Shown piece after piece: positions 48,609-60,799 of a stretch of 64,000 bases of DNA; position 1 is the stretch's first letter; every line of letters starts with the position of its first letter. Below the pieces are notes generated by a model. That model made no database searches. It saw only the letters and a list, made by a program, of their open reading frames with translations, and had not been told where the DNA came from. The DNA is from Delphinus delphis (taxonomy: Eukaryota > Chordata > Mammalia > Artiodactyla > Delphinidae): positions 119,392,080 through 119,456,079 of the forward strand of contig NC_082684.1 of assembly GCF_949987515.2 (NCBI RefSeq). Reading direction: 5' to 3'. Both the position numbers and the translations under genes were made by a program.

Positions 48609-50324
48609 CTAGAAAGGAAATGGAACACCATGGAATCGGGGGAGTCAGTCTGTCTTTGAAGGGAGTCAGGGTGTCCTGAGCGGTGGGTTGGAGGTCTCAC
48701 TCTCTACCTCCACATGGGAGAAGAGGGAGGCCTGCGGTGAGAGAAAGGGAGCTTTCTTTGAGAACAGAAGCCTGGCTCACAGGGAGAGAACAGCTCCTGA
48801 CCCCAGGACCCTCCGAGAGAGAGCTGTCGTGACTCCTGCACCTCTTGAGCATGGGCCACTGTCTCAGAATCAGCTCACTCCGTGAGGGGTACGGGGAGGA
48901 GCGCCAGAGAATGAAGACAGCCACAGTCCAATCACATTTCACGAGATTTACAGAGTAGGGGGTTTTCCACCAGATGAACAGATTCTATTTTAACGTGTCC
49001 AAGGCTACAAAACAGGATTTGTAGCTTTAGCAAAATTCATCCTTCATTTTACTCTTACCCACCTGGGGCTTTTTAAAGGGCAGCCTAACTCCAATGCCCC
49101 TCAAGGATTTGATAGCCCTGGATTAGTAAAGCAGATGCTCCTTCAAGAAACAGGTGTCATTCTATCAAACACGAGCGTCTGGAAGCCTGAGCCGCCTACA
49201 GGCGTGGCAGTAACAGTGAGCTGATGTCTTGTGGGTGGTGGGGGCCCTCCCACCCTCAGCTTTGTGGCCTTTGCTGGGTTCACATTTTGCTCTCTCACAC
49301 TCCGTACAAAGTGTGTTGGAACTGACAAGGAATCGACATCTTGCTGATTGGCCATAGCAAAGATTTGGTTTTCCACACAAGCTATTATTATCTGAGTGCT
49401 CACCAGTGACTTTCTTTGTTGTTTCCTCACTTAGGTTTTAGAGTCATGTGGTTCTCATGAGGGAGCATTCTGCAGTGAAATTCTGTTTTTTTGTGCTGTT
49501 TTGTTATTTAGGAAAGAAAGAAATAACTAGAACCTACTCTGGCATTTTGGAGGAGGTGGCAAATGAAAATGGGTGACAGTAAGTCTTTATGTCACTCAAA
49601 AAATAAAACTTTCCGTGCACCTCAAGTCCAATGCCATGCTCTCTGCCAGTGCAGCTAGAGTCCCCTGAGAAGCAGATGCTCTCAATTACCTTGGGACCCT
49701 GCTCAACCCACAATCAGCGAAATCAGGTTCTATCCCATTCCCTACTCTCTGCTTATGAGGCCAGAAATATTAATGAAATGCCCACATTTAATACCGATTT
49801 TGGATAATGAGACTTGAAACCCAAAAGTGGTTTCGGTTAACCCTGAGTCCACGAACCCCTGGCTGGGTTAGGACCTGGTGGGTCCAGTCCTGGTCAGGCC
49901 ACAAGCAGCTGGGGGATGCCGGCCTCCGCTTCCTCGTCTGCAGGACACAATGGTCCCAGCAGGCTCTCCTGGCCAGTAAGGGGGAGGTGCATGCTCAGGA
50001 CTCTGTGCTTACAGGAAACCAGGTCCGAGGGACCTGGGAAGGGCTGCTTTCCAGCAGGATGGCTTCCAAGAGGGGGTTCATACTCAGGGTGGCTGCTCAG
50101 TGAGTGGCTGGGGATTACAGGACTCCAGGGAAGGCTTCGAAAAGAGAAAGCTCTACCACTTAGAATCGAATGCTTCCCTTCAAGAAATTCTACCTACTAT
50201 CGAGATTTCCTGGCTAATGGAAGGAAGTGAGACTGTTGGGATACTCACAATTTCTGAGCCTTTTTCTCTTCCTCAGCCACTGCCTGCAAGTCCCCATTTA
50301 AGGGGCACATTCTCTGGTTTAGCT

Positions 50325-50510
50325 CCTCCATATGCTTTTACCCATTTAACCTTCCCAACAACTCTCTAAGGTAAAGGATTATTTTCCTTTTTTCACAGAT
50401 GTGGAAATGGGGGCACAGAGAGGTTAAGTAACCTGCCTAAAGTCACACCGCTATTACATTGTCATGTGGAGACCTGAACCTAAACACACCAAGCTCCCAC
50501 ATTCTTTAGG
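50325..50510 (-). repeat. MIR element
   Basis: ttacccatttaaccttccca, then gggcacagagaggttaagta and acctgcctaaagtcacaccg, is the reverse MIR core. Confidence 0.78.
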
Positions 50511-50888
50511 TTATAGCATCAGTCTAGAGTTTTATGACAGACACTGAAATGTGCAAATGTCATATTCTCAAAGAGAACAAATTCCAAGCTCAAATTGCTG
50601 TGGGAGGTGTCTCACGTTCTACATACCTTCATAAAAATAACTAAACTTATGGTTTTCCACAGCTTCCAGTGAACTAATAACCTAAAAATACGTTTGGTCA
50701 TGTTAGCTACTCAGGTATCTAGGCTAAAGCTGTATGGGTGTTCATTGTTCTTTCAATTTCTCTGAAGGTTTGGAAAATTGTTTCTTGCACATGCATATGT
50801 AAATCTGGTTTTCAGAATCAGTATGGGCTGGTGGGAAGTGGCCGACAGACAAATGAGGGAACAGACACCTTTAAGAAAAGCCTCAGTA

Positions 50889-51213
50889 GGGTTTTCCCTG
50901 GTGGCGCAGTGGTTAAGAATCCGCCTGCCAATGCAGGGGACACGGGTTCAAGCCCTGGTCCAGGAAGATCCCACATGCCATGGAGCAACTAAGCCCGTGT
51001 GCCACAACTACTGAGCCTGCGCTTTAGAGCCTGCGAGCCACAACTACTGAAGCCCGTGCACCTAGAGCCTGTGCTCTGCAACAAGAGAAGCCACGACAAC
51101 AAGAAGCCCGCACACCACAACGAAGAGTAGCCCCTGCTCACCGCAACTAGAGAAAGCCTGCGTGCAGCAACGAAGACCCAACACAGCCAAAAATAAATAA
51201 ATTAAATAAAAAA
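50889..51213 (+). mobile_element. CHR-1-type SINE, long form
   Basis: ttccctggtggcgcagtggt head, gggttcaagccctggtccag B-box region, a body of repeated gcctgc/caactac units and an AAATAAATAAATTAAAT-type tail. A 16-bp duplication aagaaaagcctcagta lies at 50873-50888 and 51214-51229. Confidence 0.95.
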
Positions 51214-51239
51214 AAGAAAAGCCTCAGTAAAAACAAGTC

Positions 51240-51570
51240 AGGGAAGCACAGTGAGCAGACACATCCCTACACCAATCCTTTACCTTTATCTGAGGGCCTT
51301 GTAGCTGGTGATGGAGGCACAGCTCCTGCCCTTGGGAGCTCAATGTTTGAAAGGGAGACTGGTGAGAAGACAGATAAACACGATACACTTCCAGAAGCTC
51401 AGTGACAGAGGCCAGTCTGGGGCCTGTGCACAGTCGTGTGGGCAGAGACTGGGGCAGCTGGGGAAGGCCTTCTGAAGGAGGAGCCCTGAGCTGAGACTGA
51501 AAGAAAAGCAGGGAGAAGAGGTGGCCTGGAGCGTGTGGGCAGCTTGGGCTGTTGCTCCTTGCCTCCTTGT
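51240..51570 (-). repeat. L2-like fragment
   Basis: ggggaaggccttctgaagga followed by gagctgagactgaaagaaaa fits the reverse complement of the L2 3' end. It starts just beyond the SINE. Confidence 0.45.
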
Positions 51571-54100
51571 TAAGCTCAGTTTCTGTGCAGGGTGGTGGAG
51601 GGAGAAAGGTGCCCTGCCCCGTGTGGAGAAGCAAGTGGAAGGTGAGGGAATACTGGAAGTCTGATTGGGAAGAGGAGGTGACAGAGAGGGGCTATGGAGG
51701 TGGAGAAGGAAAGAGAAGGCTCACTGTCATTGTCATTGGGGTGGGGACACAAGCACGTTGAGAACCCTTGAAACTGAGAATCAGAGAGATGAGCAGAATG
51801 AGTTTCTGTAAAGCTGTCTGCTGACCCCCGTCATACTGGGGTCACCCCACAGAACCCATTTCCCACACAGAGACCAGGGGCACATTGGGGTGGCCCTCTC
51901 CTCCTGTCTCAGCCCACGCGTGTGCCCCAGTCGACTCCTGCGTTCAGTGCCCTAGGCTGGGCCCTGGCCTTGTTCTGTCTTAGGGCTTCTGTGAGAATCT
52001 AGTGTGTTGCTGCCTGCCATCTCTCTCTCCTTCTGCAAGTAACAACGCCCAGAGAGCTTTTGGGGATGTGTTCTTCCCCCAGTCACGTGGGGCTGACCCC
52101 AAACTCCACCCCAGCTCCAGGAGTGCGTCCATCACCCAACCCTGGAAGGTAAGAGTCAATTCTAAGACTTTCATTCACCTTGGGAAGAAGGAGCTTTCTT
52201 TCCACAGGTTGCCCAGAGACTTGATATAAGTCTTGCCAGTACGTGGCAAGAGGTCCCTAGATTAAAGTCAACTGAGAAAGGACAGCAGTGCCAGGACAGA
52301 GACTATTTCCCATGATATCATTTTAAGCCCCTGGATCCAGCAGTGTCTGAAGCCAATAACACAGAAACTGAGAACTGGGTTTAGCTTTCACACGTCACAT
52401 TTGGAGGTTGGTTTTTAAAAAATACTAACCATGATGGGGCCAGGGCAGGCTGAGAAAGAAAATTACTAGTATGGATTCCTAGAAATCACGCTAGGATCCT
52501 CCCTAATGTCAGCTTAGTACCCCCTGAGATTCAGAAGGCCTGGTATACTCTATCCAGGCTCTCCTGGGCCCTGCTTTGCTCCGGCGCTTTGTTCAGGATG
52601 CGCGGCTCTTTCTCACTTGGCCTTGTTTCTAAGGTGCTCTAAAAGGACTTTATTGGATTATAAACAGAAAACCACCCCGCCTCCGTGCCAAAAGTCAAAC
52701 ACCTGTGAGGTCAAGAGTGGGAAGGACTGGGAAAAGTGCAGGAGGGCACACCTGGGGCCGATCATAAACCCATCCACAGAAATGCCGTGCAGAGGTGTGG
52801 GGGCCGCCTGGGGAAGCCCCACTTCTGCCGGCAGAGGCACTCGCTGTGAGTGACACAGGGGACAGACGAAGACCCCACTGGGCCTGGTGGCATGCCACCC
52901 TCTCACCACCAGGGGAGTGTCCTGCTTGGCAGCAGGGGTTGGGGGAGGCGACATTTCAGGAGGCGGCCCGCAGGGTGGGTGGGGGAGGCCGGGGAGGAGT
53001 GAGTATGGTCAGAGAAAGGGGGAGGGCAAATGAGAGAGGCAGGCAGTGGCTCACCGGCTCTTCCACAAAAGGCCAGCAGCAGGATGGGGAGGAACACGCC
53101 AGACAGTGCAGTGCTGGTGGCAGGCTCTCTGGGGAAAGCAGCCTAGATTTATAGTGCTTGTCACTATGCAAGGTGTAAATGTGCCCACATGACAGGTTTC
53201 AAGTTATCCACGTGAGCTCTGTGAAGGCAAAGATGGGAAGAGATGCGAACCGTGACCTCCCCCATCCACATACCGCTGCTGGGCACTCCCAGGACTTCTG
53301 AAGTCACCTGTCTTTGCAGTCACCTGACCCCCAGGTCTTGGCCTGGGGCTGCTGAATTGGCAAAACCTCATACTGTCACAGCCTCAGGGTATGTTGTGTG
53401 GTCGGGGTCGGGGCTTTCACGGTTCCAGAAAGCACCTACTTTGCTTGTCCAAGCTCTGCGGCTGCCATCTGCACGACGGCTGCAAACTTCCAGGCACCCC
53501 AGTCTCAGCTTTACAACTGCCACTTGACCCCTCGTCTGAAAGCCGGAGCCCCTTCCTCAGGACAGTGTGATCGTGATGACACCCCTTCATGCATTTTGCA
53601 GTGGGATGAAAACTCAGAGGCAGAATTATAAGTAGCAGGCCAGCAGTTCCAAGAATCATGGGGATCTCTGCAAGCCTGTTGACTCTGGGGTGAGTCATTT
53701 AGTCAGCAGGATTCAAAATTTGCAGGTTGCCGTGGTCCATGCTGAGACATCAGAACTTCCTGCTAAAATTGGAGTTTAGCACCTGACATCCCTTCAAAAG
53801 GGTAAGACTGCAGCCTCAGAAGGTCTGTTGGAACATCAAGATCTGAACATCACTGACAGTGAATTGATAGGTTCAATGCGGAGTCTGATGAGAAAACCAC
53901 CTTGTGGGGCCATGTCAGCCCCAAAGAGAGAGTGTGCAGGTCACTCCTGGCCCATCTGTAGCGGCCTCCACCCCGGAGCAAGCTTCACAGAGCAGGGTCT
54001 GTGAGAGCCGGGGAGGCCGAAGCTCCGGGGCCCCTCTTGTGCACCAGTCCTTTCCAAGGCCCTATACGTAGTGTATTCTTTCCCGTAAAGAAGGCCTCCC

Positions 54101-54309
54101 GGGCTTCCCCGGTGGTGCAGTGGTTGGGAGTCCGCCTGCCGATGCAGGGGACACGGGTTCGTGCCCCGGTCCAGGAAGATCCCACATGCCGCGGAGCAGC
54201 TGGGCCCGTAAGCCATGGCCGCTGGGCCTGCGTGTCCGGAGTCTGTGCTCCGCAAGGGGAGAGGCCACAGCAGTGAGAGGCCCGCGTACCACAAAAAAAA
54301 AAAAAAAAA
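54101..54309 (+). mobile_element. CHR-2-type cetacean SINE
   Basis: gggcttccccggtggtgcag head, gggttcgtgccccggtccag, and agaggcccgcgtaccac before a long A tail. A perfect 14-bp duplication aaagaaggcctccc lies at 54087-54100 and 54310-54323. Confidence 0.96.
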
Positions 54310-55674
54310 AAAGAAGGCCTCCCAAATTAAATAAGTTTTGGGCCCCAGAAATTCCCGTTCCTCTCCATCCTTTGGCATCAATGGTATATGCAAGCCCCCT
54401 TCATCTGTAAGTATTTTGAGATTAGTTTATATTTGAAATTAGAATTTTTAGGCCTAGAAACTCAACAGGGGCCATTAAGATGATGACAAATGCTCTGCTT
54501 TGATAGGGAAATATAAAGTTAAGAACAAAGGGAATTCCTGAGCGACTTGATCCCATCTGTAATGTCTGTAGTTCTGATTTGCTGGGGAGGATATTTTCAC
54601 TTGCTGATCCTGCCTCAGTCAGAGGGTGGATGTTTTAAACCCTGTCACAAATATAGCAGCACTTGCTTTTGTGTGTGTTGCTTAGGAGCCCTCAGAAGCC
54701 TCTCAACAGCTGGAGAGACTTCTGCAGGGATGAAGATGGCACACGCTCTCCCTTGCTACCACAGCAGAACCAAACCTCCTCAATGGCCTGGAATGTGAGG
54801 TCATATGGTGACCGTCTGTTTCCCTCAGGGCCCTTCTATCTCTCTGTGGACATTTATACAATGTCCCTGTAGTTCCCGGCACTGTGAGAGATCCTGAGCC
54901 TTTCCAGGGAGCAGGGAGGGGGCATTCCTGCTGGGATGGCTCGGCTCCTCTCTAGAGCTGCTTGGGGGCAGGCACAAGCGCTCGGATCCTGTCTGCATGC
55001 CCACTCCCTGCATGGCGCTGTGAAGAAGCCAGGCTCCTTTCTGTCTCTCTCCCTCCTGGATTCCACTGGAAGACTTGACCCACGTTCAACCTGCTTCTAA
55101 TCCTGGCGTTGAGTCAGCTCCTTTTATTTCCACTCGGAGTTCTGCCAGCTCTGCTCTCAGCTATGGATGCAAACTGCAGAGGCATTTCCTGTTCCAGGTG
55201 GTTTTGAGCAGAAAGCCAGGCAGCATGGGTTGAAGGTAGGTGGGGTGAATTCTTTAGGAACTGCTCCCGCAATGTGAGAGTAATTCAAAGTTACACAGGG
55301 TTGACTTCCAAAGCACCCAGCCCCGAGTGGAAACAAGGCTTGTTGAGCTAACTTTAGAAACGTAACAAGCATGGACCACCTTCGGATTTCCCTTGTGCAC
55401 ACACCAGACCCTGCGATTTCCAGATAAGAGGACAGAGGCTGGCTCCAACCTCCCAGGGAGGTCCAGTGCTTCTGGGGAGCTGAGAATTCATCCTGAGACA
55501 TTCAACCAATCTCTTCGGGATGGACATCTGCTTCTCTGAAATCCACACACCAAAGCAGTAGCAATGGGCAGGTTTAACATATGTTCTCCAGTGAAAAATC
55601 GTCCCCACTCCATCTCTGGCCGTGACTGACACCTCAGAGCAATTCTGGGAGGCTCCATGAGTTGCAGCAGACCC

Positions 55675-55855
55675 AGCTGCAGTGAGGAGCTTGGACAAGC
55701 TGCTGAACTCCTAGAGCCTCATTTTCCTCCTCTGCGAAATAGGCACGTCAATTCTCTGCAGTACATTGTGGAGTTAGGGGTCAGGTCTGCAAAGCAGAGC
55801 AGGGCTCAATGACTGGGAGTCACAACGTCGATGTCACTGTTATTATTGGAATGTG
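55675..55855 (+). repeat. Weak MIR fragment
   Basis: gctgctgaactcctagagcc, then cctcctctgcgaaataggca, resembles the forward MIR core. Confidence 0.45.
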
Positions 55856-57113
55856 TGGCCCTCAGGCTTCAGGAGCGGAGAGGGACCACCGTGAGAGCTG
55901 GCTCCCCGGGCACCATCTACTAGTTGTTATTTGTTGGCCCTAAGATGGGTTCCAGTGAAAAGTCATTTTTACTACAGGAATTAGGTGTTGAGTGATCTAA
56001 GAGATTCTGACATCCCTCTGTCATTCTTATATCACGCAGAAACATAGCAGTAAAAATAATGTTCCCATTTTCACCAGATACCTTGGGCTGGAGGAACAGT
56101 GCTGGGAAGTCTCGGAGGGCAGGACTGGAAGCTGAGGAACTTATTTGCAGGGCACCTACTGGTGCTTTATGGAAGGGCCAGTAAGCCGACCTCGGAATTG
56201 CCCCAGCACCTGAGATACTGGGATCATGATTTTTGAATATGATAAGGGTCAAAGGTGATGGCAGACTCCCACAGAGGCCCAGTGCTTCTGGGGAGCAGGA
56301 ATGTCAACTCCAGGTCTGGGAGGGCCAGTGTACCAGTTGGAAAGGCTAACTTTGGGGGTGACACTGGGTGATGGGGCTCTGAAGCAAATGCTGGTAAACT
56401 TGACAAAATTTCCTGAGGTGGGCAGAAAGGAGGGAGACTCTTTGAGACTTTAGTAAAAAGGCCATCACTTTGAAGAAGGTGCCGAGAGCAGCACAAGGCC
56501 CAATTTCGGAAAGCATTTACGAGCATTGTTCTAGTTGTAGAACAACAGCTGGGACAGTTTCAGAGAACAGTGCCAGGCAGGACTGGGCCAGCGTCCATGC
56601 CGGGGAGGTGGAAAAAACCACGGACGGGGCTGATGAAAACTGACATGGATGTCAACCCAAAGGACAGCAAGGTCCTAGGCTGGCAGCAGGAACAGCAGCA
56701 GCCATTATGGCCTCCAGGACACAGGTGGATGGGAGGCAGGTAAGAGCGTTGGGAGGAGGGGGCAGGGCTACCTGAGCTCTCCTGGGGTTACTTTGGGGAA
56801 CTTAGGCTATCCCAATTCCTCACAACTTCTTTCACTCACTCTTCTGTCACCTGCTTTCCTGTCCGAAGCTGGTGGTTCCTACTCACCCCTTCCCCTCGCC
56901 CCTCATCTACCTTGGGGATGGCTGCACTTGAGCCAAATACGACAGCACTGTTTGGTCCATGCTGATTACTCACAGCATTACACCTAAAATATGGGTATAA
57001 AACCAATGGCTTGAGAGCACCCCTTCAGCATTTTGCTGAACCAAAGTAGCAGCCTGATTGTCCAAATCAATGCTCAGAACATAAACTATGAGTCAAACAA
57101 TTTTTTGTTTTAC

Positions 57114-57194
57114 CCAGAAAACTGTGGGCAGGTTTATCTTCCACCACACGAATCCTTCGAGCTCCAGCTGGAATGATAGCAGCTTCAATATAAC
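57114..57194 (-). CDS. ADAMTS17: ADAMTS17 exon: spacer domain, 81 bp
   Basis: This exon, read on the minus strand, encodes GYIEAAIIPAGARRIRVV and then EDKPAHSFL. It is part of the spacer domain, which in ADAMTS proteases helps substrate and matrix binding. The acceptor is ttatcttgtcactacag at the 57195 side and the donor is gtaaaa below 57114. The exon starts in phase 1, so its first glycine codon is completed by a G from the previous exon outside the window. It ends with a single G that joins CT of the next exon to make alanine. Its length of 81 bp is divisible by three and both flanking introns are phase 1, so skipping it would keep the reading frame. Nothing in it looks damaged. Confidence 0.95.
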
Positions 57195-57420
57195 CTGTAG
57201 TGACAAGATAACACACAGGTGAGCTGACCAGACCTCTACCCTCCATCAGAGGCCCCGCAGCACCCCCCCCCCACCAAAACCCACGCTGCTGCACCCCCAT
57301 GGTAATTTCAGAGCCTGCAGGCTTGCAGAGCTCTGAGAAATCAAGACAGTCAAGAAGTGTGCTAGGAATCTAGAATCCAGAATCTCCTGGCTGCCCAAAT
57401 TCCAGAGAGCACCACTTGCA

Positions 57421-57882
57421 TGTATTATGAGTTGAACTGTGTCCTCCCACCCCCAAATCCATATGATGAAGTCCTAACCCCCAGGACCTCAGAATGTGAC
57501 CTTACTTGGAAATTGGGCTGCTACAGATGTAATTAGTTAAGATGAGGTAATACTGGTGTAGGGTGGGCCCCTAATCCAATATGACTGGTGTACTTATAAA
57601 AAGAGGAAATCTGGACACAGACATGTACACACGGAGAACACCATGTAAACATGAAGCAGAGATCGAGATGTTGCATCTTACAAGCCAGAGACTGCCAGAA
57701 AACCACCAGAAGCTAGAAGAGAGGCACGGGACAGATTCTTCCTCACCTTCACGAGGCGCCAACCCTGCCGACAACTTGATCTCAGACTACTAGCCCCCAA
57801 AACTGTGAGACAATAGGTGTCTCCTGTTTATGCCACCCAGTTTGTGGTACTTGGTTACAGCAGCCCTAGCAAACTAAGAGCC
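57421..57882 (+). mobile_element. Solo LTR of an ancient ERVL/MaLR-type element
   Basis: It begins tgtattatgagttgaactgt, includes gggcccctaatccaatatga and gactggtgtacttataaaaa, and ends ggttacagcagccctagcaa. It is an LTR only, with no gag, pol or env sequence next to it. The family name is uncertain. It lies about 230 bp upstream of the 81-bp exon in transcript direction. Confidence 0.75.
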
Positions 57883-58454
57883 TGGAGTTTTTGTGAAGAG
57901 CACCTCCCTAGAGCATGGGTGTAGAGTGCCCCTGGCTGTGTCATCTATTGGATTCCTTCACTCTTTGCTGTACTTTGAACTTTTTCCTGATTCCATGGGA
58001 TGACAGCAGAAGCTAGGCTACTTGCCCTATGACAAAACCACTGCCTCAATACTGGGTACCATTTCCTGCTTTCAGTGCCGTTTGGGTGTTTCTGCAACTG
58101 TTGCAGTATGTACTTTTGTCCATTTCCTTGAGTACTTCCAAGTATAATGGGGTCCCTCAGAGGCCAGGGCCTTCTGCCCATGCTCTGACCCCACATGTGC
58201 CCAGAATGGCAGGTGGTTAGCAAAGATTCAGGAGGAAATGATTGAGGCTGTCAGGGAGGAGGTCAGGGGCTGGCTGATGCCTGGTTAACTGGGCAACTGT
58301 GTCAACTAATGAGTCCAACATAATAGTGAGATTCTGAAATGCAGGCTGGTAATCATTTTGTTTTGGCTTACATTTGGGTTTTAGACAAAGGTAATGTGCA
58401 TTTGCTTCAGTGATTTAGATGATGATACCAAATTAGATGATAAATCCTACCCCT

Positions 58455-58530
58455 GTGGTTCCCAAATGTGATCATCAAAATCAGCAGGGGAGTTTTAAAA
58501 ATGAGAGATTTCTGGGCCCAGGTATGTAGA
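58455..58530 (+). mobile_element. MER5A-like fragment
   Basis: cctgtggttcccaaatgtga, then aaaatcagcaggggagtttt and gagatttctgggcccaggta, resembles the left half of a MER5-type element. Confidence 0.4.
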
Positions 58531-58559
58531 GATTATGGAAATATCTATTTTGAGGAGTT

Positions 58560-60089
58560 TATTTCCTCATTTTCTCATAGTAAAAATGGCTTTATTTTCA
58601 TTATAAATATAGTACATGATAATTCAAACCACAAAAGGGGAAAAACTAAAACCAACCTATACAACATAGCACCAAGAAAATTACCCATATTTTTGATGAC
58701 CAGCCTTTTCAGCATCTCTTAATGCATATAAACATACACACATCATTTTATGCCAATAGGGTACTATATATGGTTTTAAAAGATCAGGGATAACTTTAAA
58801 ATAATTAAACAGTTTTGCTAGGCAATGTGTGCCCAAGGTGTAAAATTCAAAAGTTATAAAAGGATATAGTAGAAAGTAGATTGATCTGATAAGATACATC
58901 CTGTAGCTGGCTGTCTTTCTAACACTCTTATTGTTTACAATAATTTGTTATTTTTTGGCTAGGTTTCTAGGTAATTAACTGAAATGTGCCCATATGACAG
59001 TATTGTTTCTTCCTTTCTGATCTTTATGCTTTGGATTTCTTCTCCTTTCACCATTCTGGTTGGAACTTACAAAACCACGTCATATGCCACATGAGATAGT
59101 GGCATCCTTGTCTTATTCATGTTGGAGAAACGCCTCCAGAGTTTTCCCACTGAAAATGATGTCAGCAGTGAGAATGTGATAGGTATCATTTACCAGGTTA
59201 GGGAAGTTTTCTTTTACCCTAGTATGTTAAGAGCTTTTGTTATGAAGAGGTATTGAAGTTAATCAAGTGCTTTTTTGCATCTACTGAGATCATCATATTG
59301 TTTTTCTCCCAAACAATACAAAGACTTCAGAGCACTTTAACTGTAATCACACTTGTCATGGCTAACATGGTGTGTGGGTCGGTATCTCAGTCTTGTTTTT
59401 CCTTCACCAATACATTTTAGTTCATTGTTATTTCTTTTTTATTCTGATGTTTTCCTGTAAACCTTTAATTATATTTATATTTCTATTATGTGACTTAGCT
59501 GTAAGTAAAATATTTTAATCTCTGGATATTAAAAGATGAGGAAATCAGCATAAGTATACCGCCCTCCACTCTCTTACACCCCTCTTCAACTTTTACTGAA
59601 TCATTCCTACATTGTATTAGTTTATGACATTTATCTTTTGGTCTCTAAGATAATTCCTGCAGTTGTTTTAGTTTTAGTTCTACAAATTAATTTAATGTTT
59701 ACTATGTGTCTTTTTTCCAGCTTTTCCAATAAATTCCTGCTTTCCTCAAGTTTGTTCTGAGATGGGCTCAAAGAAAATTACAGTTTCTGAATTGTAATAT
59801 AGTGAAAAAAAAATACTGTTCATTATCCTGATACTTGAATACCAGTTTGGCTGGTATAAGATCCTTGAGTCACACTTTCTTTCTCTGAGGCTATTATTTG
59901 AATTGTTCCATTGAATGCTAGTGTGGAAAAGTCTGAGTCCAATCTGATGTTTTCCCTTTATTAGCTTACCTAAAATTTGGATCAGATACTCAAAATACTC
60001 TTAACTCTAAAATCTAATAACTGTTAGGCTATTCATAGTTTTGTGTAACTTCTTCCTGGGACACAAAGCTATATTATTATTATTAGACT

Positions 60090-60136
<47 letters not shown>

Positions 60137-60620
60137 TTATTTATTTATTTATTTATCAATTTGTTTGGTGTTCTTTTTTCAGGGATACCAAATTATTTGT
60201 GTTTGACCCCCCCTTTTTTTCCATAGTGCTCATTTAATCTCTTATCCTTCTGATTCTTTGTTTCCATTTTGTTTTGCTCATTTTTCTCAGTCCTGTCCTC
60301 CATGCTTCTCATTGTGTTCTCAGCAGTGAGATTTCCTTTCCTTCCATGCAGACTTGGTTTCTGTGATGGACTCATTTTCTTCTTCTACACTTTTCCTCAG
60401 CTGAGTCACATTTCATCTCCCTTTGTTGCTTCACTGCTTATTCCTTGAGATCTCATATCTTATCAATGAGTTCTTCTTTTATTGAGGGTATTATTTAATC
60501 AGTTTTTGGAATTTATGGCAATAATGTTTGGTCAAAATTTTCATCTTCTCCTTGGTAACATTTTGCTGGTGAGTTTTTTTAAATCAGTCATTTTTTCTCC
60601 TTGTCCCTTTTATCCTTTTC
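58560..60620 (-). mobile_element. Ancient L1 fragments, minus strand
   Basis: aagtgcttttttgcatctac, later ggctggtataagatccttga, fits antisense ORF2 and 3' parts of old L1. The stretch 58570-58900 resembles an L1M 3' UTR. No open frame survives. Boundaries are approximate. Confidence 0.5.
60089..60155. repeat. AT run followed by TTTA repeat
   Basis: About 21 AT units pass directly into about six TTTA units. Confidence 0.93.
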
Positions 60621-60799
60621 CTATTGCAGTATACGTGTGTTGATCCTGTACTAATTTTCTTTCTAAATTTATTACTAATTTTTAAGTGACACAGGTTCTA
60701 ATTGTACCAGCTTCCTCTATGTTTGTGTGGGAAGAACAGGACAATGTTGTGGGCTAACAGAACTTTCCCTTAGTTTACAGTAAAATTTGTTAGGACATG

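Larger units (their letters stand above)
48609..57113 (-). other. ADAMTS17 intron of 8.5 kb
   Basis: A phase-1 intron between two spacer exons. It contains a MIR (50325-50510), two SINEs (50889-51213, 54101-54309), an L2-like fragment (51240-51570), a weak MIR (55675-55855) and a short duplicated motif (55450-55480 and 56266-56296). I recognise nothing clear in 48620-50320, 51580-54090, 54330-55440 and 56300-57110. Confidence 0.88.

Noticed and set aside
52760..53060. Possible CpG island or alternative promoter
   Set aside because: The stretch is rich in G and C but CpG pairs are sparse, and no first exon or start codon context is visible.
57421..57882. Part of a complete endogenous retrovirus
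   Set aside because: Only an LTR is present. No viral coding sequence borders it on either side.
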